Shown here in pieces: positions 8,579 through 17,779 of a stretch of 64,000 nucleotides of DNA (within the stretch, counting starts at the first letter, position 1; each line of letters begins with the position of its first letter). The DNA is taken from positions 186,001 to 250,000 of the forward strand of contig NZ_JAHUWH010000001.1 in NCBI RefSeq assembly GCF_019219095.1. The letters run 5' to 3'. A program made the position numbers and the translations under genes. The DNA comes from Acidovorax sp. sic0104 (GTDB taxonomy: Bacteria; Pseudomonadota; Gammaproteobacteria; Burkholderiales; Burkholderiaceae_C). Under the pieces are notes generated by a model. That model saw nothing but the letters and a program-made list of their open reading frames with translations. It was not told the DNA's origin and did not search any database.

Positions 8579-9823
8579 TCAGACCCGCTTGAAGACCAGC
8601 GTGCCGTTGGTTCCGCCAAAGCCAAAGTTGTTCTTCACAGCCACGTCGATCTTCATGTCACGGGCCGTATTGGCGCAGTAATCCAGATCGCACGCGGGGT
8701 CCTGGTTGAACAGGTTGATCGTGGGTGGCACCTTCTGGTGGTGCAACGCAAGCACAGTGAAGATGCTTTCGATGCCGCCCGCGCCGCCGAGCAAGTGGCC
8801 GGTCATGGACTTGGTCGAGCTCACAACGGTCTTGTAGGCGTGCTCGCCCAGGGCCGCCTTGATGGCGTTCGTTTCGTTGAGGTCACCCAACGGCGTGGAG
8901 GTACCGTGGGCATTCAGGTAGTCCACCTGATCGGCATTCATTCCCGCATTGCGCAGGGCATTGAGCATCGCGCGGCGCGGACCGTCCATGTTGGGCGCCG
9001 TCATGTGCCCGGCATCGGCGCTCATGCCAAAGCCGCTCAGCTCAGCATAGATCTTTGCACCGCGGGCTTTCGCATGCTCGTATTCTTCAAGCACCATCAC
9101 CCCGGCGCCCTCGCCCAGCACAAAACCATCACGGTCCTTGTCCCAGGGACGCGAGGCCGTCTTCGGGTCATCATTGCGGGTGGACAGTGCACGCATTGCC
9201 GCGAAGCCGCCGATGCCCAGCGGCGAAACGGTGGACTCGGTGCCACCCGCCACGACCACATCGGCATCACCGTACTCGATCATGCGGCCCGCCTCGCCGA
9301 TGCAATGCAAGCCCGTTGTGCAGGCAGTCACCACGGCAAGATTCGGCCCCTTGAAGCCAAAGCGCATGGACACATGCCCCGCCACCATGTTGATGATGGA
9401 CGCCGGCACGAAGAACGGCGTGACCCGCCGGGGGCCCCGGCTGGTGAGTTCGGCATGGGTATCTTCGATCAGCGGCAAGCCACCGATACCGGAGCCAATC
9501 ACGCAGGCGATGCGTGTGGCCAATTCTTCACTGAGCGCCTCACCCGTCGGCAGGCCCGCGTCCTGCACGGCCTGCACAGCGGCGGCAATGCCGAAGTGGA
9601 TGAAACTGTCCATCGCGCGCGCATCCTTGGCGCTGATGTACGAATCCAGGTCGAAACCTTTGACCTCCCCGGCAATCTTGCAGGCGAAGTTCGACGCGTC
9701 GAACTTGGTGATGAGGTCAATGCCGGACTGACCGGCAAGGAGATTGGCCCAGGCCTGCGCCACCGTGTTGCCCACGGGGCTGATGCATCCCAGGCCGGTC
9801 ACGACAACGCGACGACGGCTCAT
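8579..9823 (-). CDS. fabF: 3-oxoacyl-[acyl-carrier-protein] synthase II
   Basis: This 414-residue beta-ketoacyl-ACP synthase condenses acyl-ACP with malonyl-ACP and controls cis-vaccenate synthesis. The Cys-His-His triad is C168 (TACTTGLHC), H306 ([11 protein letters not shown]) and H343 ([11 protein letters not shown]). It is the last gene of the fatty-acid operon, 50 bases after acpP. The roughly 180 bases after its stop contain a GC-rich hairpin (GTGCC/GGCAC, near 8547-8563) without a T tract. Confidence 0.98.
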   Translation of the reverse strand: MSRRRVVVTGLGCISPVGNTVAQAWANLLAGQSGIDLITKFDASNFACKIAGEVKGFDLDSYISAKDARAMDSFIHFGIAAAVQAVQDAGLPTGEALSEELATRIACVIGSGIGGLPLIEDTHAELTSRGPRRVTPFFVPASIINMVAGHVSMRFGFKGPNLAVVTACTTGLHCIGEAGRMIEYGDADVVVAGGTESTVSPLGIGGFAAMRALSTRNDDPKTASRPWDKDRDGFVLGEGAGVMVLEEYEHAKARGAKIYAELSGFGMSADAGHMTAPNMDGPRRAMLNALRNAGMNADQVDYLNAHGTSTPLGDLNETNAIKAALGEHAYKTVVSSTKSMTGHLLGGAGGIESIFTVLALHHQKVPPTINLFNQDPACDLDYCANTARDMKIDVAVKNNFGFGGTNGTLVFKRV

Positions 9824-9873
9824 GCGTGAAAAACCTTCTGCTGATCGCTTGAGTCAGGCGCAGTGCGCGCCGC

Positions 9874-10149
<276 letters not shown>

Positions 10150-10215
10150 CTAGCTGCTTAAGGAGAAGCCCTAAACAGCCCGCCGTCCGGATGAACCGGC
10201 GTTATCTTCCATCAA

Positions 10216-10962
10216 TTACATGTACATGCCGCCATTGACATGCAACTCCTGGCCAGTCACGTAACCCGCTTCGCGCGAAGCGAGGTAGGCCACCGCATGC
10301 GCGATGTCCTGCGGCTTGCCCATATGGCCCAGCGGGATCTGCGCATTGAGCGCTTTTTGCTGGTCTTCAGGCAGCACCGAGGTCATGTCTGTCTCAATGA
10401 ATCCCGGCGCCACGCAGTTCACGGTGATGCTGCGGCTACCCAGCTCGCGAGCCAGTGCGCGCGTCATGCCGGCCACGCCAGCCTTGGCTGCAGCGTAGTT
10501 GGCCTGGCCCGGATTGCCGGAGGCGCCCACCACACTCGTGATGCTGATGATGCGCCCGAAACGCTGCTTCATCATCGGGCGGATCGCAGCGCGGCTCACG
10601 CGGAACACGGCCTTGAGATTGGTATCCAGAACGGCGTCCCAGTCGTCGTCCTTCATACGCATCGCGAGAGTGTCGCGGGTGATGCCGGCATTGTTCACCA
10701 GCACATGCAGGCCGCCTTGCTGCTTGACGATGGAGTCAAGCAGCGCGTCCACAGCTGCGGCGTCGTTGACATTGAGATTGGCGCCGCGCGAGCCCGGATA
10801 GGCCGCCAGAGCCTGGCTGATACGCTGGGCGCCGTCGTCCGTGGTGGCGGTGCCCACCACCTGGTAGCCGCGCACGGCCAGTTCGAGAGCAATCGCCGCA
10901 CCGATGCCGCGCGATGCGCCCGTGACCAGCGCCACCTGGGCGGTCGAAAAAGATTCCGTCAT
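10216..10962 (-). CDS. fabG: 3-oxoacyl-[acyl-carrier-protein] reductase
   Basis: This is a 248-residue NADPH-dependent SDR that reduces beta-ketoacyl-ACP. The cofactor motif TGASRGIG is at residues 14-21, NNAG at 90-93, and the catalytic residues are S143, Y156 and K160 (NYAAAK). The start overlaps the fabD stop by four bases (ATGA type), so the two are translationally coupled. Confidence 0.98.
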   Translation of the reverse strand: MTESFSTAQVALVTGASRGIGAAIALELAVRGYQVVGTATTDDGAQRISQALAAYPGSRGANLNVNDAAAVDALLDSIVKQQGGLHVLVNNAGITRDTLAMRMKDDDWDAVLDTNLKAVFRVSRAAIRPMMKQRFGRIISITSVVGASGNPGQANYAAAKAGVAGMTRALARELGSRSITVNCVAPGFIETDMTSVLPEDQQKALNAQIPLGHMGKPQDIAHAVAYLASREAGYVTGQELHVNGGMYM

Positions 10963-11909
10963 GCCAGCAACTCCCGGGTTTCGGCCAGCGAGGCCGGATC
11001 AAACATCGCACCGCCCACCAGTTCGGGATCAATGCGCTTGGTCAGGCCAGCCAACACCTTGCCAGGGCCGCTTTCGATGATGTGCGTGATGCCGCGCGCC
11101 TTGAGCGCGTGCACGCATTCCACCCAGCGCACGGGGCCAAAAGCCTGTCGGTACAGCGCATCGCGGATCGCATCCGCATCCTGCTGCACTGCAACGTCCA
11201 CGTTGTTCAGGACGGGAATCTGGGCGGCTCCCAGTGCCACATCGCCCAGCGCCAGGCGCAGCTTCTCGGCGGCCGGCTTCATCAGGCTGGAATGGAAAGG
11301 GGCGGACACCGGCAGTGGCAGCGCGCGCTTGGCACCTGCAGCCTTGAGCATTTCGCAGGCCTTGTCCACACCCGCCTTGGTTCCGGCGATCACCGTCTGG
11401 ATAGGGTCGTTGAAATTGACGGCCTCGACCACTTCGGAGGTGCCCGCACCAAACGAAGCCAACGCCTCGGCACAACCCGCGATCACCCTTGCGGAATCCA
11501 TGCCCAGGATGGCTGCCATGGCCCCCGTGCCCACCGGCACGGCCTCTTGCATGGCAGCAGCACGCAGGCGCACCAGAGGCGCGGCCTGTGCCAGAGTGAG
11601 CACACCCGCAGCCACCAGCGCCGAATATTCGCCCAGCGAGTGCCCGGCCACAGCCGCCGGAACGGCGCCGCCCTCGGCGCGCCAGACGCGCCACGCCACC
11701 ACGCCCGCCACCAGCATCACAGGCTGCGTGTTGGTCGTCAGGGCCAGCGCCTCCTTCGGGCCTTCCTTGATCAATTGGCCGACGTTCTCGCCCAGCGCAT
11801 CCGAGGCCTCCTGCAGGGTCTGGGCGACCACAGGGTGATCACCCCAGCCGTCGAGCATGCCCACGGACTGCGAGCCTTGCCCCGGAAAGACAAATGCAAA
11901 AGTCTTCAT
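10959..11909 (-). CDS. fabD: Malonyl-CoA:ACP transacylase
   Basis: This 316-residue enzyme loads malonyl groups onto ACP. The nucleophile is S91 in GHSLGEYSA and the catalytic His is H206 in SAPFHSSLM; the N-terminal FPGQGSQ motif is present. It overlaps fabG by four bases. The upstream gap to fabH contains a palindromic repeat unit (11944-11983). Confidence 0.97.
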   Translation of the reverse strand: MKTFAFVFPGQGSQSVGMLDGWGDHPVVAQTLQEASDALGENVGQLIKEGPKEALALTTNTQPVMLVAGVVAWRVWRAEGGAVPAAVAGHSLGEYSALVAAGVLTLAQAAPLVRLRAAAMQEAVPVGTGAMAAILGMDSARVIAGCAEALASFGAGTSEVVEAVNFNDPIQTVIAGTKAGVDKACEMLKAAGAKRALPLPVSAPFHSSLMKPAAEKLRLALGDVALGAAQIPVLNNVDVAVQQDADAIRDALYRQAFGPVRWVECVHALKARGITHIIESGPGKVLAGLTKRIDPELVGGAMFDPASLAETRELLA

Positions 11910-11943
11910 GAAAAAGTCCAGAAATAGGATTGAAATCTTGCCC

Positions 11944-11983
11944 CAGCGCTTTCCTGGAAAGCGCTGACAGCTATAACTTCAGG
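11944..11983. repeat. Dispersed palindromic repeat, copy between fabH and fabD
   Basis: The segment contains a perfect 23-base palindrome (arms CAGCGCTTTCC / GGAAAGCGCTG, 11944-11966) next to AGCTATAAC. Read on the minus strand it is ATAGCTGTCAGCGCTT followed by AAGCGCTGG. It shares the core ATAGCTGYCAGCGCTT with sequence at 16459-16498 and, more loosely, with other copies in the window. It includes the fabH stop codon and can form a strong hairpin in the fab mRNA. Confidence 0.65.
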
Positions 11984-12948
11984 AGCACCGCGCCCCAGGT
12001 GAAGCCGCCGCCGACACCTTCGAGCAGCAGCGTCTGGCCTTTTTTCACCTGTCCCGTGCGCACGCCGTGGTCGAGCGCCAGAGGGATGGAGGCAGCCGAC
12101 GTGTTGCCGTGCTGGTCCACCGTGACCACCACCTTGTCCATCGGCAGCTTGAGCTTCTTGGCCGTGCTTTGCATGATGCGGATGTTGGCCTGGTGGGGAA
12201 TCAGCCAATCAATATCGGCTTCGGCGAGGCCCGCCTTGGCCAGCACCGCATGGGCAGCCTTTTCCAGCACACCCACCGCCAGCTTGAAGACCGCCTGCCC
12301 GTCCATCTTCAGCACCGGGTCTCCCAGCACCTGCCCGCCAGAGACATTGCCGGGCACGCACAGGATGCCGACATGCTTGCCGTCGGCGTGCAGGTCGCTC
12401 GAGAGCACGCCAGGAGTCTCGGACGCCTCCAGCACCACGGCACCCGCGCCATCGCCGAACAGCACGCAGGTCGTCCGGTCGTTGAAATCAAGGATGCGGC
12501 TGAACACCTCGGAGCCGACCACCAGCGCGCGACTGGCGGCACCGGACTGGATCATGGCATCTGCCACCGTCAGCGCATAGACAAAACCGCTGCAGACGGC
12601 CTGCACATCAAACGCCGGGCAACCATTGGCGCCCAGCTTGTTCTGCAGGATGCAGGCGGTGGAGGGGAACACCATGTCCGGCGTGGACGTGGCGACGATG
12701 ATGAGGTCGATGTCGGTGGGCTGCAAGCCCGCCGCCTGCAACGCACTGCGCGCGGCTTCCAGACCCAGATCGCTGCTGGCCACATCCGGCGCCGCAAAAT
12801 GGCGCGCCCGGATGCCGGTGCGCTCCACGATCCATTCGTCAGAGGTTTCGATGCCGCGTTGGCCGAGTTCAGCCACCAGATCGGCGTTGGTCAGCCTGCG
12901 GGGAGGCAGGTAGCTGCCGGTGCCGGTAATGCGGGAGTAGCGTCTCAT
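11971..12948 (-). CDS. fabH: 3-oxoacyl-[acyl-carrier-protein] synthase III
   Basis: This 325-residue enzyme starts fatty-acid synthesis by condensing acetyl-CoA with malonyl-ACP. The active site is C119 (QAVCSGF), H252 (IPHQANIRI) and N282 (QHGNTSAAS). The start is ATG at 12946-12948, overlapping the plsX TGA by one base (TGATG); an in-frame TTG just before it is less likely. The carboxyl end runs into a repeat element. Confidence 0.98.
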   Translation of the reverse strand: MRRYSRITGTGSYLPPRRLTNADLVAELGQRGIETSDEWIVERTGIRARHFAAPDVASSDLGLEAARSALQAAGLQPTDIDLIIVATSTPDMVFPSTACILQNKLGANGCPAFDVQAVCSGFVYALTVADAMIQSGAASRALVVGSEVFSRILDFNDRTTCVLFGDGAGAVVLEASETPGVLSSDLHADGKHVGILCVPGNVSGGQVLGDPVLKMDGQAVFKLAVGVLEKAAHAVLAKAGLAEADIDWLIPHQANIRIMQSTAKKLKLPMDKVVVTVDQHGNTSAASIPLALDHGVRTGQVKKGQTLLLEGVGGGFTWGAVLLKL

Positions 12949-14003
12949 CAATGTGTCGTCGTCGCCGCTACGCCAGGCTGGGGCTGGGCATCTGCAGGCG
13001 CCAGAAGAGGTGCCGCATGCGCAATCCGGGTCCGGACACGGTCGAGCAGGTTGTTGCGGGCTGCATCATACGCCCGGTTCAAAGCCTGCTCGAAAGCCAT
13101 TGTGTCTGCCGATCCATGGCTCTTGAACACCAGCCCACGCAGCCCCAAAAGTGCCGCGCCGTTGTAACGACGGTAATCCATTCGCTTCATAAGCGCTTTT
13201 AGGATCGGATAGGCGACGATAGCAGCCATTTTGGTGAACATATTGCGAGAGAACTCGGTCTTCAAGGCTCCGATGATCATCGACGCCACGCCCTCGCTGG
13301 CCTTGAGGGCCACATTCCCCACAAATCCGTCACACACGACGATGTCCACCGTGCCCTTGAAGATGTCATTGCCCTCGACATTTCCAAAAAAATTCAGATC
13401 GCCGGAGTTGGCAGCAGATCGCAAGAGTTCGCCGGCTTTTTTAATGACTTCGCTGCCCTTGATGACTTCTTCGCCAATATTGAGCAGGCCGACCGTCGGT
13501 TCACCGCCCTCCTTGAGCGCGGATACCAGCGCCGAACCCATGACCGCGAACTGCAGCAGGTGTTCGGCCGAGCAGTCCACATTGGCGCCCAGGTCCAGCA
13601 CCGTGGTGGCACCGCCGGCAGCATTGGGCATCTGGGTGGCAATGGCCGGACGATCGATGCCATCCAGCGTCTTCAAAAGGTAGCGCGCAATGGCCATCAG
13701 CGCGCCGGTATTGCCGGCCGACACGGCGGCAGCGGCGGCACCATCCTTGACCTGCTGAATCGCCACGCGCATGGAAGAGTCCTTCTTCTTGCGCAGAGCC
13801 ACTTCCACGGGGTCGTCCATGGCGACCACTTCCGAGGCAGCAACGATGCTGGCCCGCTCGTGGGAGAACGACTGCAGACTGTCCGCCAGGCCGACGAGCA
13901 GGAGGCGGGCATCCGGATGATGGTCGAGAAACTGACGGCACGCCGCCAGCGTGACGCGGGGGCCGTGGTCGCCCCCCATGCAGTCAACAGCCAGTGTGAT
14001 CAT
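12948..14003 (-). CDS. plsX: Phosphate acyltransferase PlsX
   Basis: This is a 351-residue peripheral membrane enzyme that converts acyl-ACP and phosphate to acyl-phosphate for phosphatidic acid synthesis. The amino end [14 protein letters not shown] is diagnostic, and the length is typical. It links fatty-acid and phospholipid synthesis and is coupled to fabH by a TGATG overlap. A hairpin between rpmF and plsX may reduce read-through from the ribosomal protein gene. Confidence 0.97.
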   Translation of the reverse strand: MITLAVDCMGGDHGPRVTLAACRQFLDHHPDARLLLVGLADSLQSFSHERASIVAASEVVAMDDPVEVALRKKKDSSMRVAIQQVKDGAAAAAVSAGNTGALMAIARYLLKTLDGIDRPAIATQMPNAAGGATTVLDLGANVDCSAEHLLQFAVMGSALVSALKEGGEPTVGLLNIGEEVIKGSEVIKKAGELLRSAANSGDLNFFGNVEGNDIFKGTVDIVVCDGFVGNVALKASEGVASMIIGALKTEFSRNMFTKMAAIVAYPILKALMKRMDYRRYNGAALLGLRGLVFKSHGSADTMAFEQALNRAYDAARNNLLDRVRTRIAHAAPLLAPADAQPQPGVAATTTH

Positions 14004-14061
14004 GGGCGACTAGTCTGGCCGGCCCAGCGGGCCGGCGATGGAAATGCAATAGCCAAAACAA

Positions 14062-14095
14062 AGGCCCGCGCTACGCTTTCTGTAGCAACGGGCCT
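14062..14095 (-). terminator. Hairpin/attenuator between rpmF and plsX
   Basis: On the minus strand AGGCCCG pairs with CGGGCCT and an inner CTAC pairs with GTAG. The hairpin is followed by TTGTTTTGG, a weak U-rich tract. It sits 17 bases after the rpmF stop and about 59 bases before the plsX ATG. Partial termination here would let L32 be made in excess over the lipid enzymes. Confidence 0.6.
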
Positions 14096-14111
14096 GTGGA
14101 TGGTGCGAAGG

Positions 14112-14294
14112 TCAGGCTTCGGACTTGTTCTTGAGCACCTGGCGGCCACGGTAGAAACCGTTGGGGCTGATGTGGTGACGCAGGTGCGTCTCACCGGTGG
14201 TGGGCTCCACTGCAATGCCTGGCACATTCAAGGCATTGTGCGAGCGGTGCATGCCGCGCTTGGAAGGGGACTTTTTGTTTTGCTGAACGGCCAT
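14112..14294 (-). CDS. rpmF: 50S ribosomal protein L32
   Basis: This is a 60-residue basic ribosomal protein: [20 protein letters not shown] at the amino end, then the conserved [20 protein letters not shown]. The start at ATG 14292-14294 is preceded by CAGGAGCC. It lacks the zinc Cys residues found in some L32 forms, as is normal for this version. The neighbours yceD (upstream) and plsX (downstream) match the conserved yceD-rpmF-plsX order. Confidence 0.97.
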   Translation of the reverse strand: MAVQQNKKSPSKRGMHRSHNALNVPGIAVEPTTGETHLRHHISPNGFYRGRQVLKNKSEA

Positions 14295-14439
14295 GATGGC
14301 TCCTGGTCTTGAATAGGTTGGTAAATACGCGATCAGCCCATTAAGACACGAGGGGATTCGCGTGAAGCCCTCGATTATAACCCAAATGATTTTCGAGCCT
14401 GCCCATACCCTTGCGGACCGCTTTCCAGGACTCGTCGGT

Positions 14440-14991
14440 TCACTGCCCCTTGCCATCCTTGCGCAGGCCCGCCAGGGCCGCAAAGGGATTGGGCTTGTCG
14501 GCATTGGCGTCCTCGAAATCGTCGTCGGAAGACGCCATGGGCACTGAGGTGGGGCATTCGTCGTGCCTGGGCACCACCGGCAATGCCATCAGCAATTCGT
14601 CTTCGATAAGCTCGCGCAGATCGAACTCGCGGCTCATGGCGAGAAGGTCTTCCTCGCTCTCGTCATCCAGGGCCTCCGCAGTGGCTTCGTCGGCGACGAA
14701 GCGGAATTCGCGGTCCACCTCCAGCGGCACATCCACGGGCGTCATGCAGCGCTGGCATTCCATGGGAAAGCTGGCGGTGACCTTGATGCTCAGCCACACC
14801 TGCCCCATGCCGCCCATTGCCGTGCGGACCTCGCCCACGGCTTCCCAGTCCACCATCAGGTCGGGGTGCAGGCCTTTGGCCTCCTGGGCCAGACGCTCGT
14901 ATTTGAGCAGCGAATCGTGGCCCGACAACCGCCCGCCCGCCTGTGCAAAGGCTTTCACGTCGAGGCGCTGCGGGGAGAATTCCTTGGTCAT
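14440..14991 (-). CDS. yceD: YceD/DUF177 family protein (23S rRNA accumulation)
   Basis: This is a 183-residue acidic protein of the DUF177 family. It has the central [14 protein letters not shown] motif and a C-terminal RHDECP, which supply the conserved Cys residues. In E. coli and plants the family is linked to 23S rRNA accumulation. ATG at 14989-14991 ([12 protein letters not shown]) is preferred over an upstream ATG that would overlap the divergent maf start. The yceD and maf promoters share the roughly 25-base divergent gap. Confidence 0.88.
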   Translation of the reverse strand: MTKEFSPQRLDVKAFAQAGGRLSGHDSLLKYERLAQEAKGLHPDLMVDWEAVGEVRTAMGGMGQVWLSIKVTASFPMECQRCMTPVDVPLEVDREFRFVADEATAEALDDESEEDLLAMSREFDLRELIEDELLMALPVVPRHDECPTSVPMASSDDDFEDANADKPNPFAALAGLRKDGKGQ

Positions 14992-15016
14992 GGCGGCAGT
15001 GTAAGAGAATCGGCGC

Positions 15017-15616
15017 ATGCATCAATCCCCCCCCCTGCAACGCCCTCTGGTATTGGGCTCGACCTCGCGCTACCGGCGAGAACTGCTCGAGCGGTTGAAC
15101 CTGCCCTTCGACGTCGCCGCGCCCCATGTGGACGAGACGCCGGCACCTGGCGAAGCCCCCCGCGCACTGGCATTGCGCCTGGCGCTGGCCAAGGCCCGCG
15201 CAGTGGCGCAGCAGCACCCCGGGGCCGTCGTCATCGGTTCGGACCAGGTGGCCGACCTGGCAGGCATGCCGCTGGGCAAGCCCGGCGAGCATGAGCGCGC
15301 CGTGCAGCAACTGCGCCAGATGCGCGGGCACACCGTGGTCTTCCAGACTGCCGTGGCGGTGGTGTGCGCCGCCACGGGCTTCGAGCAAGCCGAGCTGGCA
15401 CCGGTCGAAGTGAAGTTCCGCGACCTTTCCGACGCTGAGATCGAACGCTACCTGCGCGCCGAGCAACCCTACGACTGCGCCGGGAGCGCCAAGAGCGAGG
15501 GCCTGGGCATCGCGCTGCTGGACGCGATCCACAGCGACGACCCCACAGCCCTCATCGGCCTGCCGCTGATCCGCACGTGCCGCATGCTGCGTGCGGCGGG
15601 GCTGACCCTACCATGA
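15017..15616 (+). CDS. maf: Maf-type nucleotide pyrophosphatase (YceF subgroup)
   Basis: This is a 199-residue house-cleaning pyrophosphatase; the YceF subgroup acts on 7-methyl-GTP. The motifs LGSTSRYRRELL (residues 13-24), DETPAPGEAP, the catalytic GSDQVAD region and the conserved YDCAGSAKSEGLG are visible. It is divergent from yceD, as in E. coli (yceF/yceD). It overlaps the next gene by ATGA. Confidence 0.94.
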   Translation: MHQSPPLQRPLVLGSTSRYRRELLERLNLPFDVAAPHVDETPAPGEAPRALALRLALAKARAVAQQHPGAVVIGSDQVADLAGMPLGKPGEHERAVQQLRQMRGHTVVFQTAVAVVCAATGFEQAELAPVEVKFRDLSDAEIERYLRAEQPYDCAGSAKSEGLGIALLDAIHSDDPTALIGLPLIRTCRMLRAAGLTLP

Positions 15617-16413
15617 GCGACGGCGCTTCCCTCCCCCAAAACACCGCCAGGGGCACGTTGTACCTGGTGCCGGCACCGCTCGACTTCGGCTGCGAGACCA
15701 CCGCCCCCCTGCAGGACGCTCTGCCCGCCAGCACGCTGCAGACCGCCGCACGCCTGACCCACTGGGTGTGCGAGAACGCCAAGAGCACCCGCGCCTACCT
15801 CAAGCGCATCGACGCACTGCACCCGCTGGCCGCACCCCTGCAGCAGCAGCAGATCACCGAGCTGCCGCGCGAGGTGCACAAGAAGGGCGACCACGGCGAC
15901 AAAGGCTCGGCACCGTTCGATGCGCGGCCCCTGCTGGCCGCCGCGCTGGCGGGGCACGACATGGGTCTGGTCAGCGAGGCCGGCATGCCCGCCGTGGCCG
16001 ATCCCGGCTCGTCCGTGGTGCGCGCGGCGCACGACCTCTCCATTCGCGTGGTGCCGCTGGTCGGGCCGGTGTCGCTGCTGCTGGCGCTGGCGGCCAGCGG
16101 GCTCAACGGGCAGAACTTTGCCTTCGTGGGCTACCTGCCGCAGGACGCGCAGGAGCGCACCCAGCGCATCAAGGAGCTGGAGACCCTGGCCCTGAAAACC
16201 GGCCAGACCCAGCTGTTCATCGAGACGCCCTACCGCAATGCGGCGCTGTGGCAGTCCCTGGTGCAGACCCTGCAACCCCACACCCGCCTGGCGCTGGCCA
16301 GCGGCCTGACCCTGCCAGAGGCCCGCATCCAGAGCCAGCTGGTGCGCCAGTGGCGCCAGCAGCCCGCGGCGCCCGACAACCGCACGCCGGTCGTGTTCGC
16401 GCTGGGCCGGTAA
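15613..16413 (+). CDS. RsmI-like SAM-dependent methyltransferase (tetrapyrrole methylase family)
   Basis: This is a 266-residue tetrapyrrole-methylase-fold protein. It contains GTLYLVPAPLDFG at the amino end, VCENAKSTRAYLKRI, MGLVSEAGMPAVADPGSSVV and QLFIETPYRNAALWQSL. It resembles RsmI (16S rRNA C1402 2'-O-methylase) but differs in the amino-terminal loop and is the second, shorter type seen beside maf in Burkholderiales, so its substrate is uncertain. The ATG at 15613 overlaps the maf TGA by four bases, so it is translationally coupled. Confidence 0.82.
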   Translation: MSDGASLPQNTARGTLYLVPAPLDFGCETTAPLQDALPASTLQTAARLTHWVCENAKSTRAYLKRIDALHPLAAPLQQQQITELPREVHKKGDHGDKGSAPFDARPLLAAALAGHDMGLVSEAGMPAVADPGSSVVRAAHDLSIRVVPLVGPVSLLLALAASGLNGQNFAFVGYLPQDAQERTQRIKELETLALKTGQTQLFIETPYRNAALWQSLVQTLQPHTRLALASGLTLPEARIQSQLVRQWRQQPAAPDNRTPVVFALGR

Positions 16414-16436
16414 AGCCGCGCACCTGGAGCCACCCC

Positions 16437-17618
16437 ATGAAGCATCCTTTCACTATACTTTTGATAGCTGCCAGCGCTTATGCATCGAGCGCCAGCGCGA
16501 TCATTCGCTGCGAACTGGATGGCAGGCCCCTCAATGTCTCCAACGGCGCGGAGCTGGCCGGCAAGTCGGGCCAGGTGCGCTGCCGCGAAGAGGACACCGG
16601 CCACCTGCAGCGCGAACAGGAGCTGCGCAATGGCAGGTTCATCGGGCAGGAGCGCATGTTCGACCGCGAGGGCCGGCTGCTGCGCGAGCGCACGGTGAAC
16701 GAGCGCGGCAACAGTCACGGACGGGTGGTGGAGTTCTGGCCGAACGGCAAGGTGCGCCGCGAAGAGACCGTCGACAACGGCCGCACGCAAGGCGCCGTGC
16801 GCCGCTACGACGCCTCCGGGCGCCTGGAACGCGTGTCGTTTCACAGCGACGGCCAGGAAGTCTTTCACCTGGAATACAACAGCAAGAGCCAGCCCATGCG
16901 CCTGCTGTGCCCGCGCGCCAGCGTGCTGCCCGACGACCGCAAGCTTTGCGGCTTCGACGGCGCCACCGACACCGAGCTCTTTGCCGAGAGCGGCGCGCGG
17001 TCCGCGCAATTGCGCTACGACCAGGGCCGTGTGCTCAGTGCCACCGAATGGTCGAGCGACGGCCTTGTCGCCGCCCAGCAGTCGGTGGTGGATGGCCGGC
17101 GGGTGCACCGGAGCTTCTACACCGAGGGCGGCAAGAGCGTGCTGCGCGAGGAACGGGTCTTCACCCCGGACGACCGCAGCTTGCGCGACACGCGCGGCGA
17201 GTTGCTGACGACCCGGCGCTACGGGTCGTCGGGCCAGCCGATCGAGCAGCGCAACTTTGAAGGCGGCCGCGAGGTGCGGGTGGAGCGCTGGTACCTGAAC
17301 GGGTCCGTGCGCGAACGCAGCACCTGGAGCGGCACCGGCCCGCAGGCCCGCCTGCTGCGCGAGATGTACCGTGACGACGGCAAGCTGGCACGCCGCGACC
17401 AGCTCAACGCGGACCAGTGGCCAGTGGGCACGCAGCAGGCCTTCCACGACAACGGCCGCCTGGCGATGGAGGAGCAGTACTCCACCACCCTCGACGCGCG
17501 GGGCCGCACGCGCCTCACGGCCCGCAAGCAGTGGGACGACACGGGCAAGCTGGTCGCCGACGACATCATCCTGGAAGACGGCTCCCGCCAGCGCAAACCG
17601 GCAGGCACCGACAGCTGA
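16437..17618 (+). CDS. Secreted MORN/YwqK-type repeat protein
   Basis: This 393-residue exported protein has a signal peptide at residues 1-21 (TILLIAASAYASSASA). It then has about ten degenerate strands of the type G+..rE.ty..nGkvrreet, for example GRVVEFWPNGKVRREETVDNG and DGKLARRDQLNADQWPVGTQQAFHDNGRLAMEEQY. This matches the MORN/YwqK fold, often annotated as a toxin-antitoxin protein. No toxin partner is adjacent, so I assign no such role. GGAG precedes the ATG. Part of the signal-peptide coding sequence is a copy of a dispersed repeat (16459-16498). Confidence 0.75.
   Translation: MKHPFTILLIAASAYASSASAIIRCELDGRPLNVSNGAELAGKSGQVRCREEDTGHLQREQELRNGRFIGQERMFDREGRLLRERTVNERGNSHGRVVEFWPNGKVRREETVDNGRTQGAVRRYDASGRLERVSFHSDGQEVFHLEYNSKSQPMRLLCPRASVLPDDRKLCGFDGATDTELFAESGARSAQLRYDQGRVLSATEWSSDGLVAAQQSVVDGRRVHRSFYTEGGKSVLREERVFTPDDRSLRDTRGELLTTRRYGSSGQPIEQRNFEGGREVRVERWYLNGSVRERSTWSGTGPQARLLREMYRDDGKLARRDQLNADQWPVGTQQAFHDNGRLAMEEQYSTTLDARGRTRLTARKQWDDTGKLVADDIILEDGSRQRKPAGTDS
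16459..16498 (+). repeat. Dispersed repeat copy inside a signal-peptide coding sequence
   Basis: The sequence begins TTTTGATAGCTGCCAGCGCT and continues with an inverted-repeat arm GAGCGCCAGCG. Its first 13 bases are identical to the copy in the cupredoxin signal peptide (52205-52217, minus strand), and in the same reading frame (Leu-Ile-Ala-Ala). Confidence 0.6.
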
Positions 17619-17640
17619 CTTGGACTACACATCCCGCCCC

Positions 17641-17678
17641 AAAAAAACGACCCCGCGCAACGGTGACGTTGCACGGGG
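17641..17678 (-). terminator. Rho-independent terminator after sppA
   Basis: On the minus strand an interrupted stem (CCCCGTGCAACG / CGTTGCGCGGGG, one mismatch) is followed by TCG and seven T residues. It lies about 100 bases after the sppA stop, in the gap between two convergent genes. On the plus strand no T tract follows, so it acts mainly for sppA. Confidence 0.8.
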
Positions 17679-17779
17679 CGGGAAGGCTTGGATGCTGGTC
17701 CGGTGCGTCCCCGGTGCGCACCCCACGACCGATCGATGCACCGGCCAAGTGGCGCCATGGCGCCACGGCGCCCGGTTGC

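Noticed and set aside
16437..17618. Toxin-antitoxin module
   Set aside because: YwqK-like proteins are often labelled antitoxin, but no partner gene is adjacent and the protein is exported; the MORN-type repeat description is safer.
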